Of a stretch of DNA of 64,000 nt, positions 48,329 to 57,508 are shown one piece after another. A program made the position numbers and the translations under genes. This DNA is from Micrococcus sp023147585 (GTDB lineage: Bacteria; Actinomycetota; Actinomycetes; Actinomycetales; Micrococcaceae): positions 1,116,001 to 1,180,000 of the forward strand of contig NZ_CP085253.1 in NCBI RefSeq assembly GCF_044872765.1. Direction: 5' to 3'. The notes below the pieces were generated by a model, which saw nothing but the letters and a program-made list of their open reading frames with translations, searched no databases and was not told the origin of the DNA. Each line of letters starts with the position of its first letter. The stretch's first letter is position 1.

Positions 48329-50632
48329 TCAGCGGCGCGGGCCACCGTCGCGACGCTCCTGGGCGCCCCAGCGGGGCTTCTTCGGGCCGGCCGAGGGGCC
48401 GCGGTCCGAGCGGAACCCGCCGCGGTCCTCGCGGTCCTTCCTGAAGCCGCCGGTGCGCTCCTCACGGCCGCCGAACCCGCCGCGGTCCTCGCGGTCCTTG
48501 CGGAAGCCGCCGTTGCGCTCCTCACGGCCGCCGAAGCCGCCGCGGTCGTCACGGTCCTTGCGGAACCCGCCGAAGCCGCCGCGGTCGTCACGGTCCTTGC
48601 GGAACCCGCCGCCGTGGCCGCGGTCGTCACGGTCCTTGCGGAACCCGCCGCCGTGGCCGCGGTCGTCACGGTCCTTGCGGAACCCGCCCCGGCCGCCGCG
48701 CTCGCCACGGTCATCGCCGTCGCGCTCCCCGCGCGTCGGGCGCCCGGTGTCCTTGCGCATGTTGAGCCGGCGCCCGTTGATCTCAGCGCGCCCGGCGGCC
48801 TCGAGCTGGGCCGGGGTGAGGTCGGCGGGCAGCTCGACGAGCGAGTGGTTTCCGCGCAGGTCGATCGCGCCGATCTGGGAGGCGGGCAGGCCCACCTCGT
48901 TGGCGAGGGCGCCCACGATGTTGCCGGGCTTCACGCGGTCCGTGTGGCCCACGCCGATCCAGTACGTGGCGTTGCCGGCCGCGGGCTCGCGGGCCGGACC
49001 ACGGGAACCGCGCCCGTCCGCGCTGCCGCCGCGCTCGGGACGGTCCTGGCCCCCACGGCCCTCGCGCTCGGTGCGCGCACGGCCCGTGTGGGTGGGGATG
49101 TCCTGCTCGGTGGAGAGCAGCGGGCGGCCGCCCTGCGCCATCATGGCGAGGGCCGCGCCCACGCGGGACGGCTCGATCTCGTGCTGCTCCACGTACTCGT
49201 CGACGAGGCCGGCGAAGGTCTCGAGCTCCTGGTCGCCGGCGCGCTCAAGCGTCTTGGTGATGGTGTCGGAGAAGCGCTTGAGGCGGGCGGCGTTGACCTT
49301 CGCCACGGACGGCACGGCCATCTCCTCGACCTCCTGGCGCGTGGTGCGCTCGATCTGCTTCAGCAGGTAGCGCTCGCGGGGGGTCATGAAGAGGATGGCG
49401 TCGCCCGTGCGGCCCGCGCGGCCGGTACGGCCGATGCGGTGCACGTAGGATTCCGCGTCCTGCGGGATGTCGTAGTTCACCACGTGGGAGATGCGCTCCA
49501 CGTCCAGGCCGCGGGCGGCGACGTCGGTGGCCACGAGGATGTCCACGCGGCCGGCCTTGAGGTCCTCCACGGTCTTCTCGCGCTGCTTCTGCGCGATGTC
49601 GCCGGAGATGGCCACGGCCTTGAAGCCGGCGCGGGTGAGGCGCTGGGTCAGCTCCTCGGTGGCGGCGCGGGTGCGGACGAAGGCGATGACGCCGTCGTGG
49701 TCCTCGGTCTCGAGGATGCGGGTCATGGCCTCGAGCTTGTACTGGTGGCCCACCTGCAGGTAGCGCTGGCGGATGGTGGCGGACGTCGTGGACTGACGGG
49801 ACACGGCCACCTCCTCCGGGGAGTTCAGGTACTGCGCGGAGATCCGGCGGATGGCCGGCGGCATGGTGGCCGAGAACAGCGCGGTCTGCTTCGACGCGGG
49901 GGTGGAGGCGAGGATGCGGTCCACCTCCTCGGCGAAGCCCATGCGCAGCATCTCGTCCGCCTCGTCCAGCACGAGGGTCTGCAGCTGGGAGAGGTCCAGG
50001 GAGCCGCGCTCGATGTGGTCGATCACGCGGCCGGGGGTGCCGACGACGACCTGGGCGCCGCGGCGCAGCGCCGAGAGCTGGGGGCCGTAGGGCGAGCCGC
50101 CGTAGACGGCCAGCACGGACACGTCGCCGAGATGCTTGGCGTACGCGTCGAAGGCCTCGGCGAGCTGGAGCGCCAGCTCGCGCGTGGGGGCCAGGGCGAG
50201 GATCTGCGGGGCGTCGGCGCGCCCGTTGACGTCCGAGGCCTCCGCCAGGCGGGAGAGCGCCGGCAGCGCGAACGCGCCGGTCTTGCCGGTGCCCGTCTGG
50301 GCGAGGCCCACGACGTCGCGGCCCTCGAGCAGCAGCGGGATGGTCGCCTCCTGGATGGGCGAGGGCGCGGTGTAGCCCAGGTCCTCGATCGCGGCGAGGA
50401 CGCGTGCGTCCAGGCCCAGGTCGAGGAAGGTGGGGCCGGCCGGCTCGTCCTGCTCGGCCTCGACCGAGCCGGTGTCGTCCTGCTCGGAGACGAGGTCGGC
50501 CTCCGGCGAGGCCTCGGGGGCGCCGGCGGCCAGGGACTCGGGAGTCTCGTCCGACGGCGGGGCGGCGAGGGCCTCGTCCGAGACGATCGGATCCTGGTTC
50601 TCGGCGGCCTGGGGGGTGTCATGGATCGACAT
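48329..50632 (-). CDS. DEAD-box RNA helicase with repetitive RGG-type tail (DeaD/CsdA-like)
   Basis: The enzyme unwinds RNA structure in ribosome assembly and cold adaptation. The 767-residue product starts MSIHDTPQAAENQDPIVSDE, with an acidic N-terminus to about residue 66. Motif I is AQTGTGKT at 111-118, and TPGRVIDH, VLDEADEML, FSATMPPAI and HRIGRTGRAGRTGDA follow. A DbpA-like RNA-binding region (about 560-650) contains RVKPGNIVGALANEVGLPASQIGAIDLRGNHSLVELP. The tail carries six copies of FRKDR(D/E)DRGG-type units. I start at ATG 50632. Confidence 0.93.
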   Translation of the reverse strand: MSIHDTPQAAENQDPIVSDEALAAPPSDETPESLAAGAPEASPEADLVSEQDDTGSVEAEQDEPAGPTFLDLGLDARVLAAIEDLGYTAPSPIQEATIPLLLEGRDVVGLAQTGTGKTGAFALPALSRLAEASDVNGRADAPQILALAPTRELALQLAEAFDAYAKHLGDVSVLAVYGGSPYGPQLSALRRGAQVVVGTPGRVIDHIERGSLDLSQLQTLVLDEADEMLRMGFAEEVDRILASTPASKQTALFSATMPPAIRRISAQYLNSPEEVAVSRQSTTSATIRQRYLQVGHQYKLEAMTRILETEDHDGVIAFVRTRAATEELTQRLTRAGFKAVAISGDIAQKQREKTVEDLKAGRVDILVATDVAARGLDVERISHVVNYDIPQDAESYVHRIGRTGRAGRTGDAILFMTPRERYLLKQIERTTRQEVEEMAVPSVAKVNAARLKRFSDTITKTLERAGDQELETFAGLVDEYVEQHEIEPSRVGAALAMMAQGGRPLLSTEQDIPTHTGRARTEREGRGGQDRPERGGSADGRGSRGPAREPAAGNATYWIGVGHTDRVKPGNIVGALANEVGLPASQIGAIDLRGNHSLVELPADLTPAQLEAAGRAEINGRRLNMRKDTGRPTRGERDGDDRGERGGRGGFRKDRDDRGHGGGFRKDRDDRGHGGGFRKDRDDRGGFGGFRKDRDDRGGFGGREERNGGFRKDREDRGGFGGREERTGGFRKDREDRGGFRSDRGPSAGPKKPRWGAQERRDGGPRR
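48410..48690 (-). repeat. tandem DNA repeat encoding the RGG tail of the helicase
   Basis: Six imperfect units of about 33-48 bases encode GGFRKDRDDRGG-like peptides. Four consecutive units share a GTCACGGTCCTTGCGGAA core on the plus strand, with near-identical spacing. Such units can expand or contract by slippage without shifting the frame. Confidence 0.8.
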
Positions 50633-50942
50633 GGGTGTCCTCCTGAGGGGGTGCGCAGGCGGCACTCAACGGCGACGGTCGCGGGTCGTCGTCGAGGGTG
50701 CGGGTCTGCTGGGGGAATGGGAAACCGTTCACCCGGCGAGCCCCCGGGACCACGACGTTCGTGGTCCTCACACACATCTGCACGACATCTGCAACACCGG
50801 CGTGGCACACGCGTCCACGCTCATTCACTCAGGGGGGTAAGTCCGGATACCGGTCCCCACCACTGTACGCCCCCGCGTCCGCTCGGGCGAGACCCGACGG
50901 TGTGCCGTGCAGCACCGTCCGCGGCGACGCTAGGCTCGGAGC
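50633..50942. promoter_or_regulatory. intergenic region upstream of the helicase gene
   Basis: These 310 bases hold no gene that I can support. On the plus strand the last ten bases are the TAGGCT box and spacer of the next gene. A 9-bp stem with a 3-nt loop (GGACCACGA, 50747-50767) lies in what would be the helicase mRNA leader, about 115 bases before its ATG. Long structured leaders are known for cold-shock helicases, but nothing here proves one. Confidence 0.35.
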
Positions 50943-51554
50943 GTGGCAGACAACAGCAGTGACCACCGTCTCGCACGTGCCGCCGGCCGTGCCACCCGGG
51001 CCTTCCAGGAGCGGCAGCGCGCGGACGACGCGCGACTGCGCGAGGAGCGCGCCCGCCTGCGGCGCGAGGACGAGGAACGGCTCGCGGACCGTCGTGCGGC
51101 CCGGGTCCGCGCGCTGGACGAGCGCGACGCCGCCGAGGCCGGTCTCGTGCACCCGCTCCTGCGCCTGGCGCGGATCTGGTGGATCGCCGTCGCCGTCCTC
51201 CTCGCGGCCCTGTCCGCCGCGCTGCTCTGGAGGGGCGCGCAGGCGGAGCGCGAGGGCGGTCCGGTGACCGACCCGCTGACGGGGATCGAGTCCGTGGGAC
51301 CGCTCGGCGGCGCCACGGGCCAGTACATGCTGGGCGGGCTCGCCGGGATCCTCGCGCTGGCGGCCCTGTGGGGCTGGATCGGGCTGCTGCGCCGCCGCCG
51401 CGGGGCGATCTCCTCCCTCACGTTCCTCACCCTGGTGGTGGCCGTCCCCTCGTTCCTGCGCGGCAACGCGCTCCTGATCGCGCTCGCCGTGCTGCTGATC
51501 ATCGGCACCGCGCTCGTGTGGCTGCCCCCCGTGCGCTCGCGCGTGCGGCGCTGA
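50943..51554 (+). CDS. coiled-coil membrane protein of unknown function
   Basis: The 203-residue product has a highly charged helical N-terminus (about residues 15-65: FQERQRADDARLREERARLRREDEERLADRRAARVRAL), probably a coiled coil. Membrane segments follow near 76-95, 122-145 and 155-195, with a basic C-terminus. It starts with GTG 50943, six bases after TAGGCT (50931-50936), so the mRNA is probably leaderless. No family is recognised; it is divergent from the helicase and convergent with the amidohydrolase. Confidence 0.65.
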   Translation: MADNSSDHRLARAAGRATRAFQERQRADDARLREERARLRREDEERLADRRAARVRALDERDAAEAGLVHPLLRLARIWWIAVAVLLAALSAALLWRGAQAEREGGPVTDPLTGIESVGPLGGATGQYMLGGLAGILALAALWGWIGLLRRRRGAISSLTFLTLVVAVPSFLRGNALLIALAVLLIIGTALVWLPPVRSRVRR

Positions 51555-51567
51555 GCGCCGTCCGCGC

Positions 51568-52776
51568 TCAGTCCTCCACGGGCCGCGTGGGCGCGACGAC
51601 GGGGCGTGCCGCCGCGGTGTCGTACTCCATGACCGGGCGCCCGCCGATCCAGACCCGCAGGGCGCGCTGCATGACGTCCAGCGGGTCCCCGCTCCACAGC
51701 ACGAGGTCGGCGTCCTTGCCCGGGGCGAGCGAGCCGATGCGGTCCGCGAGGCCCAGCACCTTCGCGGGGTTCAGCGTGATGGCCCGCAGCGCGGTCTCCG
51801 GGTCCAGGCCCTCCTTGACGGACAGCGCCGCCTGGTAGACGAGGAAGTCGATCGGGATGACGGGGTGATCCGTGATGATGCTGATCTCCACGCCCGCGCG
51901 CGCCAGGCGCCCCGGGTTGCGCATCGAGCGGCCGCGCAGCTCCGGCTTGGACTTCGTGGTGAACAGCGGGCCGATGAGCACCGGCACGCCCCGCTCCGCG
52001 AGCAGGTCGGCGATCGGGTGGGCCTCGGTGCCGTGGTCCAGCACGAGCTCGTAGCCGAACTCGTCGGCGATGCGCAGGGCGGTGGCGATGTCGTCCGTGC
52101 GGTGGCAGTGCTGGCGCCACGGGATCTTCCGCTCCAGCACGAGGGCGAGGGCCTCCATGTGCGGGTCCGCGGTGAACGGCTTCCCCTCGGCCTCCGCCTC
52201 CGCGCGGCGGGCCATGTAGCCCTGCGCCTTCAGGAACGCCTCGCGGATGACGAGCGCCGTGCCGAGACGCGTGGACGGCGTGCGGCCCTTCTCCTTGTAC
52301 ACGTTCTTGGGGTTCTCCCCCAGTGCCGACTTCACGCCCGAGGGGCTGCGCAGCACCATCTCGTCCACGGTGCGGCCGTGGGTGTGCAGGGCCACGGCCT
52401 GCCCGCCGATCGGGTTGCCGGAGCCCGGGTTCACGTTCACCGTGGTGACGCCGCCCGCGAGCGCGTCCCGGAAGCCCGGCTCGTTGGGGTCCACCGCGTC
52501 GATCGCGCGCACGCCCGCCATCACGGGATCGGTCATCTCGTTGACGTCCGCGGTCGCGCCCACCTCGCCCTCCGCGTGCATGCCCAGGTGCACGTGGGCG
52601 TCCACGAAGCCGGGCAGCAGCCACCTCCCCTCGCAGTCCACGACGTCGGCGCCCGCGGGCACCCCGACGTCGGCTCCCAGCGCGGTGATCCTCCCGTCCT
52701 CCACGAGGAGGACGCCGTCGAAGGGCTCGGACTCGACGGGGACGACATGGGCGTTCGTGAAGGCGATGATGCTCAT
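51568..52776 (-). CDS. amidohydrolase
   Basis: The 402-residue product is a metal-dependent hydrolase. The first metal motif is LLPGFVDAHVHLG (HxH, about residues 58-70), later His residues occur in CHRTDDIATAL and LDHGTEAHPIADLL, and Asp in the region IITDHPVIP. The last part, ALRAITLNPAKVLGLADRIGSLAPGKDADLVLWSGDPLDV, is the usual imidazolonepropionase-like C-terminus. The substrate cannot be told. The TAGTGT box (52789-52784) is seven bases before the ATG at 52776, with the terminator of the upstream gene abutting it. Confidence 0.85.
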   Translation of the reverse strand: MSIIAFTNAHVVPVESEPFDGVLLVEDGRITALGADVGVPAGADVVDCEGRWLLPGFVDAHVHLGMHAEGEVGATADVNEMTDPVMAGVRAIDAVDPNEPGFRDALAGGVTTVNVNPGSGNPIGGQAVALHTHGRTVDEMVLRSPSGVKSALGENPKNVYKEKGRTPSTRLGTALVIREAFLKAQGYMARRAEAEAEGKPFTADPHMEALALVLERKIPWRQHCHRTDDIATALRIADEFGYELVLDHGTEAHPIADLLAERGVPVLIGPLFTTKSKPELRGRSMRNPGRLARAGVEISIITDHPVIPIDFLVYQAALSVKEGLDPETALRAITLNPAKVLGLADRIGSLAPGKDADLVLWSGDPLDVMQRALRVWIGGRPVMEYDTAAARPVVAPTRPVED

Positions 52777-52788
52777 GTGACCCACACT

Positions 52789-52830
52789 ACGACGCCGGCC
52801 GGACCCGGCAAGGGGTCCGGCCGGCGTCGT
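52789..52830 (-). terminator. terminator after the cystathionine gamma-synthase/lyase gene
   Basis: A perfect 18-bp stem, ACGACGCCGGCCGGACCC and its complement, has a 6-nt loop and lies 22 bases after the stop. Its last base is also the first base of the TAGTGT box of the next gene on the same strand. Confidence 0.85.
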
Positions 52831-52852
52831 GGACGGCGCGGGACGCGTGCGC

Positions 52853-54118
52853 TCAGGCCTGGAGGCCGGCGAGGGCCTGCTCGAGGTCCGCGATGAGGTC
52901 CGCGGCGTCCTCGATGCCCACGGAGAGGCGGACGAGGTCGTCCGGGACGGCGAGCTCGGTGCCGGCCACGGAGGCGTGGGTCATCTCGGCCGGGTAGTTC
53001 ATCAGCGACTCGATGCCGCCGAGGGACTCGGCCAGCTGGAAGAGGCGCGTGGACTCGGCCACCTTCTTGGCGGCCGCCGCGCCCCCATGGAAGCGCACGG
53101 AGACCATGCCGCCGAAGCCCCGCATCTGGCGCTGGGCGAGCTCGTGGCCCGGGTGGTCCGGCAGGCCCGGGTAGAGCACGTGGGACACGGCCGGCTGCTC
53201 GAGGAGCCACTCGGCCACGGCCTGCGCGTTGGCCTGGTGGCGGTCCATGCGCACGCCGAGGGTCTTGAGCCCGCGGGTGGTCAGGTAGGCGTCGAACGGG
53301 CCGTTCACGGCGCCGGCCGCGAACTGCTGGAACTTCACGGCCTCGGCGATCTCCGGGTCCTTGATGACCACGGCTCCGCCCACGACGTCCGAGTGCCCGC
53401 CGATGTACTTGGTGGTGGAGTGCACCACCACGTCCGCGCCGAGCGCGAGCGGGGTCTGGAGGTAGGGCGTGGCGAACGTGTTGTCGACGACGAGCAGCGC
53501 GCCCCCGGCATGGGCCGCCTCGGCGATCGCGGCGACGTCGGAGACCTTCATCATCGGGTTCGAGGGGGTCTCGAGCCACACGATCACGGGGCCCTCGGCC
53601 TTCGCCTGCTCGACGGCTGCGCCCACGGCGGCGACGTCGGCCATGTCCACCACGGCGTGGCGCACGCCCCACTTGGCCAGCACCGTGGAGATGAGGCGGT
53701 AGGAGCCGCCGTAGACGTCGTTGCCCAGCACGACGGTCACGCCCGGCTCGGCGGCGCCCATGATGAGCGCGGTCTCGGCGGCGAGCCCGGAGGCGAAGGT
53801 CAGGGCGGTGGCGTTCGGGGTGCCGTCCTCCCCCACGCCGGCCTCGAGCGCGGCCAGCTGGGTCTGCAGGGCATCGCGCGTCGGGTTGGTGCCCCGCCCG
53901 TAGTCGTAGCCGCGGCGCAGCTCGCCGATGGCGGTCGGCGCGTAGGTGGTGGACAGGTGCACGGGCGGCACGACGGCGCCGAACACCTCGTCCAGCTCCT
54001 GTCCGGCGTGCACAGCGCGGGTGCCGAAGCCGGCGCCGCGCGGACGGGTGTCCGGCGTGGAGTCGTGCTCCGGGGCGGTCTCGCCGGTGAAGCTCTGCGT
54101 GGGGTCCTCGGTGGTCAT
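52853..54118 (-). CDS. cystathionine gamma-synthase / gamma-lyase
   Basis: This PLP enzyme of the Cys/Met metabolism family makes or splits cystathionine. The 421-residue product has VHLSTTYAPTAIGELRRGYDYGRGTNPTRDALQ (about 53-86), SGLAAETALIM, NDVYGGSYRL, WLETPSNPMMKVSD, VDNTFATPYLQTPL, the PLP Lys237 in VHSTTKYIGGHSDVVGG, and SLGGIESLMNYPAEMTH. An N-terminal extension of about 28 residues is variable. It is 55 bases after the cystathionine beta-synthase gene, a transsulfuration operon. Synthase and lyase are not separable by sight; lyase activity is favoured by the beta-synthase neighbour. Confidence 0.9.
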   Translation of the reverse strand: MTTEDPTQSFTGETAPEHDSTPDTRPRGAGFGTRAVHAGQELDEVFGAVVPPVHLSTTYAPTAIGELRRGYDYGRGTNPTRDALQTQLAALEAGVGEDGTPNATALTFASGLAAETALIMGAAEPGVTVVLGNDVYGGSYRLISTVLAKWGVRHAVVDMADVAAVGAAVEQAKAEGPVIVWLETPSNPMMKVSDVAAIAEAAHAGGALLVVDNTFATPYLQTPLALGADVVVHSTTKYIGGHSDVVGGAVVIKDPEIAEAVKFQQFAAGAVNGPFDAYLTTRGLKTLGVRMDRHQANAQAVAEWLLEQPAVSHVLYPGLPDHPGHELAQRQMRGFGGMVSVRFHGGAAAAKKVAESTRLFQLAESLGGIESLMNYPAEMTHASVAGTELAVPDDLVRLSVGIEDAADLIADLEQALAGLQA

Positions 54119-54173
54119 GGGTGCGTCCTCTCGCGTCGGGGCGGCGTCGGGTCGATCGGCCGGGTCGGTGGGA

Positions 54174-55739
54174 TCAGGCGGTGGCGTAGGCCAGCACGTC
54201 GTGCAGTGTCAGCACGCCCACCACGGTCCCGCCGCGGGCGACGAGCAGGGTGGGGTCCTCCAGCAGGCGTCGCGCCGCCTCGCGCAGGCCGGTGGCCGCG
54301 CCGATGAGCGGCAGGGCGGCGCCCATGGCGTCCGCGACCTCGGAGTCCGGGCTGACCCGGCCGTCCGCGAGGCGCGCCGCGAGATCGTGGGCGGACACGG
54401 TGCCGCGCACCTCCCCGATCCGCAGGTCGTGGCGGGGCTCGGCGACGACGGGCAGCGCGTCCACGCCGTAGCGCGTCATGGTGTCCACTGCGTCCGAGAC
54501 CGACGTGGTCGGCGCCGCGGTCACGATCGTGGGCACCGAGCCGGGGAACAGGTCCTCCTTGTCCTCCAGCAGCGCGCCCACGGTGGCGTCCCAGCGCCCG
54601 CCGCGGGGCGCCGTGGTCGTGGCCTGCGCGGCGTGCGGGACGGCGGAGCGGGTCCGGCCGCGGGCCCACCCGGGCAGCACGGTGTCCTGGCCGTCGCGGG
54701 CGAAGCCGCGCTCGTCCATCCACGCGTCGTTGAAGATCTTGGCGAGGTAGCCGCGGCCGGAGTCCGGCAGCACGATCACCATGACGTCGTCCGGGCCGAG
54801 CTCGCGCGCGGCCCGCAGGCCGGCGGCCACGGCGAGGCCGGAGGAGCCGCCCACGAGCAGGCCCTCCTCGGCGGCGAGCCGCCGGGTCATGGCGAAGGCC
54901 TCCTCGTCCGAGACGGCGATGACCTCGTCCGGCACCGAGCGGTCGTAGTTGTCCACCCAGATGTCCTCGCCGACGCCCTCGACGAAGTACGGGCGCCCCG
55001 TGCCGCCGGAGTAGACGGAGCCCTCCGGGTCCGCGCCGATCACGCGGACGGGGCCCGACGCGCGGTCCGCGGAGACCTCCTTGAGGAAGCGGCCCGTGCC
55101 GGTGATGGTGCCGCCCGTGCCCGCGCCCATCACGACGTGGGTGACGCGGCCGGCGGTGTCCTCCCAGATCTCCGGCCCCGTGGTCTCGTAGTGCGAGGCC
55201 GGCGCGGCCGGGTTGAAGAACTGGTTCGGCTGGAACGCGCCCGGGATCTCCCCCTCGAGGCGGTCGGCCACGCCGTAGTACGACTCCGGCGAGTCCGGGG
55301 CGACCGAGGAGGGCACGACGACGAGCTCCGCGCCGTACGCGGAGAGCACGTCCCGCTTCTCCTGGCCGACCTTGTCCGGCGTGACGAACACGGTGCGGTA
55401 GCCCTTCTGCTGGGCCACGAGGGCGAGGCCCACGCCGGTGTTGCCGGAGGTGGGCTCCACCACGGTGCCGCCGGGGAGGATCCGGCCGTCCTTCTCCGCC
55501 TCCTCGATCATCCTGAGGGCGATGCGGTCCTTCACGGAGCCGCCCGGGTTCAGGTACTCCACCTTCACGAGCACCGTGGCGGCGACGCCCTCGGTCACCA
55601 CGTTGAGCTTCACGAGCGGGGTGCGACCGATCAGCTCCAGGACGGTCTCGGCATAGCGCATGCCGCCTCGCTCGGGCGCGGGCACGGGGGTGGCGGAGGA
55701 CGCGGCGGCGCCCGGGACGGGGGAGGTCTGCTCAGTCAC
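54174..55739 (-). CDS. cystathionine beta-synthase
   Basis: The enzyme condenses homocysteine with serine (or acts as O-acetylserine-type synthase). The 521-residue product has LELIGRTPLVKLN, the PLP Lys70 in LNPGGSVKDRIALRMIEEAE, PTSGNTGVGLALVAQQKGY, GAGTGGTITGTGRFLKE, and GGSSGLAVAAGLRAA. Two CBS domains form the last 130 residues (VSDAVDTMTRYGVDALPVV and TLLVARGGTVVGVLTLHDVL). I use GTG 55739, with TAGCGT (55752-55747) seven bases upstream; ATG at 55661 (MRYAETV) is a shorter alternative. It precedes the gamma-synthase/lyase gene. Confidence 0.92.
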   Translation of the reverse strand: MTEQTSPVPGAAASSATPVPAPERGGMRYAETVLELIGRTPLVKLNVVTEGVAATVLVKVEYLNPGGSVKDRIALRMIEEAEKDGRILPGGTVVEPTSGNTGVGLALVAQQKGYRTVFVTPDKVGQEKRDVLSAYGAELVVVPSSVAPDSPESYYGVADRLEGEIPGAFQPNQFFNPAAPASHYETTGPEIWEDTAGRVTHVVMGAGTGGTITGTGRFLKEVSADRASGPVRVIGADPEGSVYSGGTGRPYFVEGVGEDIWVDNYDRSVPDEVIAVSDEEAFAMTRRLAAEEGLLVGGSSGLAVAAGLRAARELGPDDVMVIVLPDSGRGYLAKIFNDAWMDERGFARDGQDTVLPGWARGRTRSAVPHAAQATTTAPRGGRWDATVGALLEDKEDLFPGSVPTIVTAAPTTSVSDAVDTMTRYGVDALPVVAEPRHDLRIGEVRGTVSAHDLAARLADGRVSPDSEVADAMGAALPLIGAATGLREAARRLLEDPTLLVARGGTVVGVLTLHDVLAYATA

Positions 55740-55746
55740 GTGCTCC

Positions 55747-55814
55747 ACGCTACGCCAGGGGCCGGACGCCGTCAGGGGCGTCGAGGACACGCGGGGCAAC
55801 GTGCGGTGTACGGT
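55747..55814. promoter_or_regulatory. divergent leaderless promoters between cbs and the glycosylase gene
   Basis: TAGCGT (55752-55747, minus strand) and TACGGT (55809-55814, plus strand) are each seven bases before their start codons (GTG 55739 and ATG 55822). The 56 bases between the boxes are the only shared regulatory space. Confidence 0.55.
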
Positions 55815-55821
55815 GCACGGC

Positions 55822-56865
55822 ATGACCGCCCCGGACGCCGTGCGCCACCTCCGGGTGTCCACGCCCGTCGACGTGGCCCTCACCCTGCGGCCCCTGCAGC
55901 GCGGGGCCGCCGACCCGACCGTCCGTGCCACCCCCCAGGGCGTGTGGCTCACGCGCCGCGAGCCGGCCGGGCCCGATGCCGTCCACGTGGGTGCCGGGCC
56001 GGCCACCCTCCTGGTCTCTCCCGCGGTGCGCGCCCCGGACGGGGCCGGGGGCTGGAGCATCACCGCCCGCGCGTGGGGCCCGGGGGCCCGCGCCGCGGTC
56101 GGGAACGCCGAGGCCCTGCTGGGGCTGGCGGACGCGGGCTGGCCGCAGTTCGACGCCGTGGCCGATCCGTCGGCGGACCCGCCGGGGGTGGGCCCGCCGC
56201 TTCCGGCGCACGTGTGGCGCGTCCGCCGCCTCCGGCCCGGGCTGCGGCTGCCCGCCGCGGGCGCGCTCGCCACCCAGCTGATGACCGTGGTGCTGGAGCA
56301 GAAGGTCACGCACGACCAGGCACGCCACGGCTGGCGCACCCTCGTGCGGCTGGCCGCCGCCCACGACGCCGAGCCCGTCCCGGGCCCCGCTCCCGCGGGC
56401 ATGCTGCTGCCTCCCACCGCGGAGGCCGTGCTGCGGATCCCCTCGTGGGACTGGCACGCGCGGGCGTGGGTGCAGCCCTCGCAGTCGAGGACGGTGCTGG
56501 AGGTCGCCCGGCGCGCCGAGACGATCGACCGGCTCGGGCGCGACGTCTCCCCCGGCGACACCGCAGGCCTGGCACGACTGGCCCGACGCCTGGAGTCGAT
56601 TCCTGGCATCGGCCCATGGAGCACCGCCGAGGCGCTGCAGCGCAGCCACGGCGCGGCCGACCTGGTCTCGGTGGGGGACTTCCACCTCGCCCAGTTCGTG
56701 GGCCAGGTCCTCACGGGACGGCGCACGGACGACGCCGGCATGCTGCGCCTGCTCGCCCCGTGGGCCGGGCATCGGCACCGGGTGGTGCGGCTCATCTCGC
56801 TCAGCGGCGAGCGCAAGCAGGCCTTCGGGCCCAAGCTCGCCCCGGCGGACCACCGGCGGTACTGA
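55822..56865 (+). CDS. DNA-3-methyladenine glycosylase family protein (AlkA-like)
   Basis: The enzyme would remove alkylated bases in base-excision repair. The 347-residue product has an N-terminal AlkA-type beta domain (residues 1 to about 150, weakly conserved) and an HhH-GPD domain. Its helix-hairpin-helix is RRLESIPGIGPWSTAEALQRSHG (about 255-277). The catalytic Asp is in LVSVGDFHLAQFVGQVL, followed by LLAPWAGHRHRVVRLI. The DNA hairpin-helix motif is intact. It is divergent from cbs across a shared regulatory region. Confidence 0.88.
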   Translation: MTAPDAVRHLRVSTPVDVALTLRPLQRGAADPTVRATPQGVWLTRREPAGPDAVHVGAGPATLLVSPAVRAPDGAGGWSITARAWGPGARAAVGNAEALLGLADAGWPQFDAVADPSADPPGVGPPLPAHVWRVRRLRPGLRLPAAGALATQLMTVVLEQKVTHDQARHGWRTLVRLAAAHDAEPVPGPAPAGMLLPPTAEAVLRIPSWDWHARAWVQPSQSRTVLEVARRAETIDRLGRDVSPGDTAGLARLARRLESIPGIGPWSTAEALQRSHGAADLVSVGDFHLAQFVGQVLTGRRTDDAGMLRLLAPWAGHRHRVVRLISLSGERKQAFGPKLAPADHRRY

Positions 56866-57034
56866 CCCCCGCTGCGTCGGCTCCTGCACAGGCGGCTGCG
56901 GCCCCGCGCGTCGTCCCCTGGACAGCCACGGCGCGGCCGCCGCTCCGAACGGGCCTCCTAGCGTCGGCCTGGAGCGCGCCGACCGGTGCGCTCGAGGCGG
57001 GGCCGAGGCCGGCCCCCGACGGAGGGAGCCGACC

Positions 57035-57499
57035 ATGACCACCGCTTTCGAGGACAGCCGCCGCACGCACGGGCGAGCCCGGCACGAGCCCCACGGCCCC
57101 GGCCGGCCCGGCCCGCTGCGCCCAGGCGTGCGCGCCTCGGTGCTGATCGTCTCGGCGGAGCCGGACGCGGAGGCCGCGCTGCGGGACTCGATGTCCTGGA
57201 TCACCGCGTTCGAGGACGACTGCGGTCTCGTGCTCGACCACGACGAGACGAGCCTCTACGCCGTGGCGCCGGCGTCCGACCTGCGCCGCCCCGACGCGGA
57301 GGACGCCGCGGAGGGGGACGCCGCCCGGGACCCGTCGGACTTCATCGACGCCGTGCTGCTGCACGGCCGGTGGCGGCTGCGCGGCGAGGGCGGGCACTCC
57401 GGCTCCGCCTGGAGGGACCTCTACCGGCAGGCCGTCACCGAGGCCGCCCCGGATGCGCTGTGCACCGTGTGGGACGTCCGACCCCTCCCCGCCGCCTGA
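57035..57499 (+). CDS. hypothetical protein
   Basis: The 154-residue product starts at ATG 57035 after a strong GGAGGGAG. It is soluble, acidic and has no signal peptide or membrane segment. The central region reads DSMSWITAFEDDCGLVLDHDETSLYAVAP, and the C-terminus has LLHGRWRLRGEGGHSGSAWRDLYRQAVTEAAPDA. I recognise no family. TAGCGT at 56959-56964 may be its promoter. It is convergent with the acyl-CoA synthetase gene, nine bases apart. Confidence 0.6.
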   Translation: MTTAFEDSRRTHGRARHEPHGPGRPGPLRPGVRASVLIVSAEPDAEAALRDSMSWITAFEDDCGLVLDHDETSLYAVAPASDLRRPDAEDAAEGDAARDPSDFIDAVLLHGRWRLRGEGGHSGSAWRDLYRQAVTEAAPDALCTVWDVRPLPAA

Positions 57500-57508
57500 G
57501 CCGGGGCC

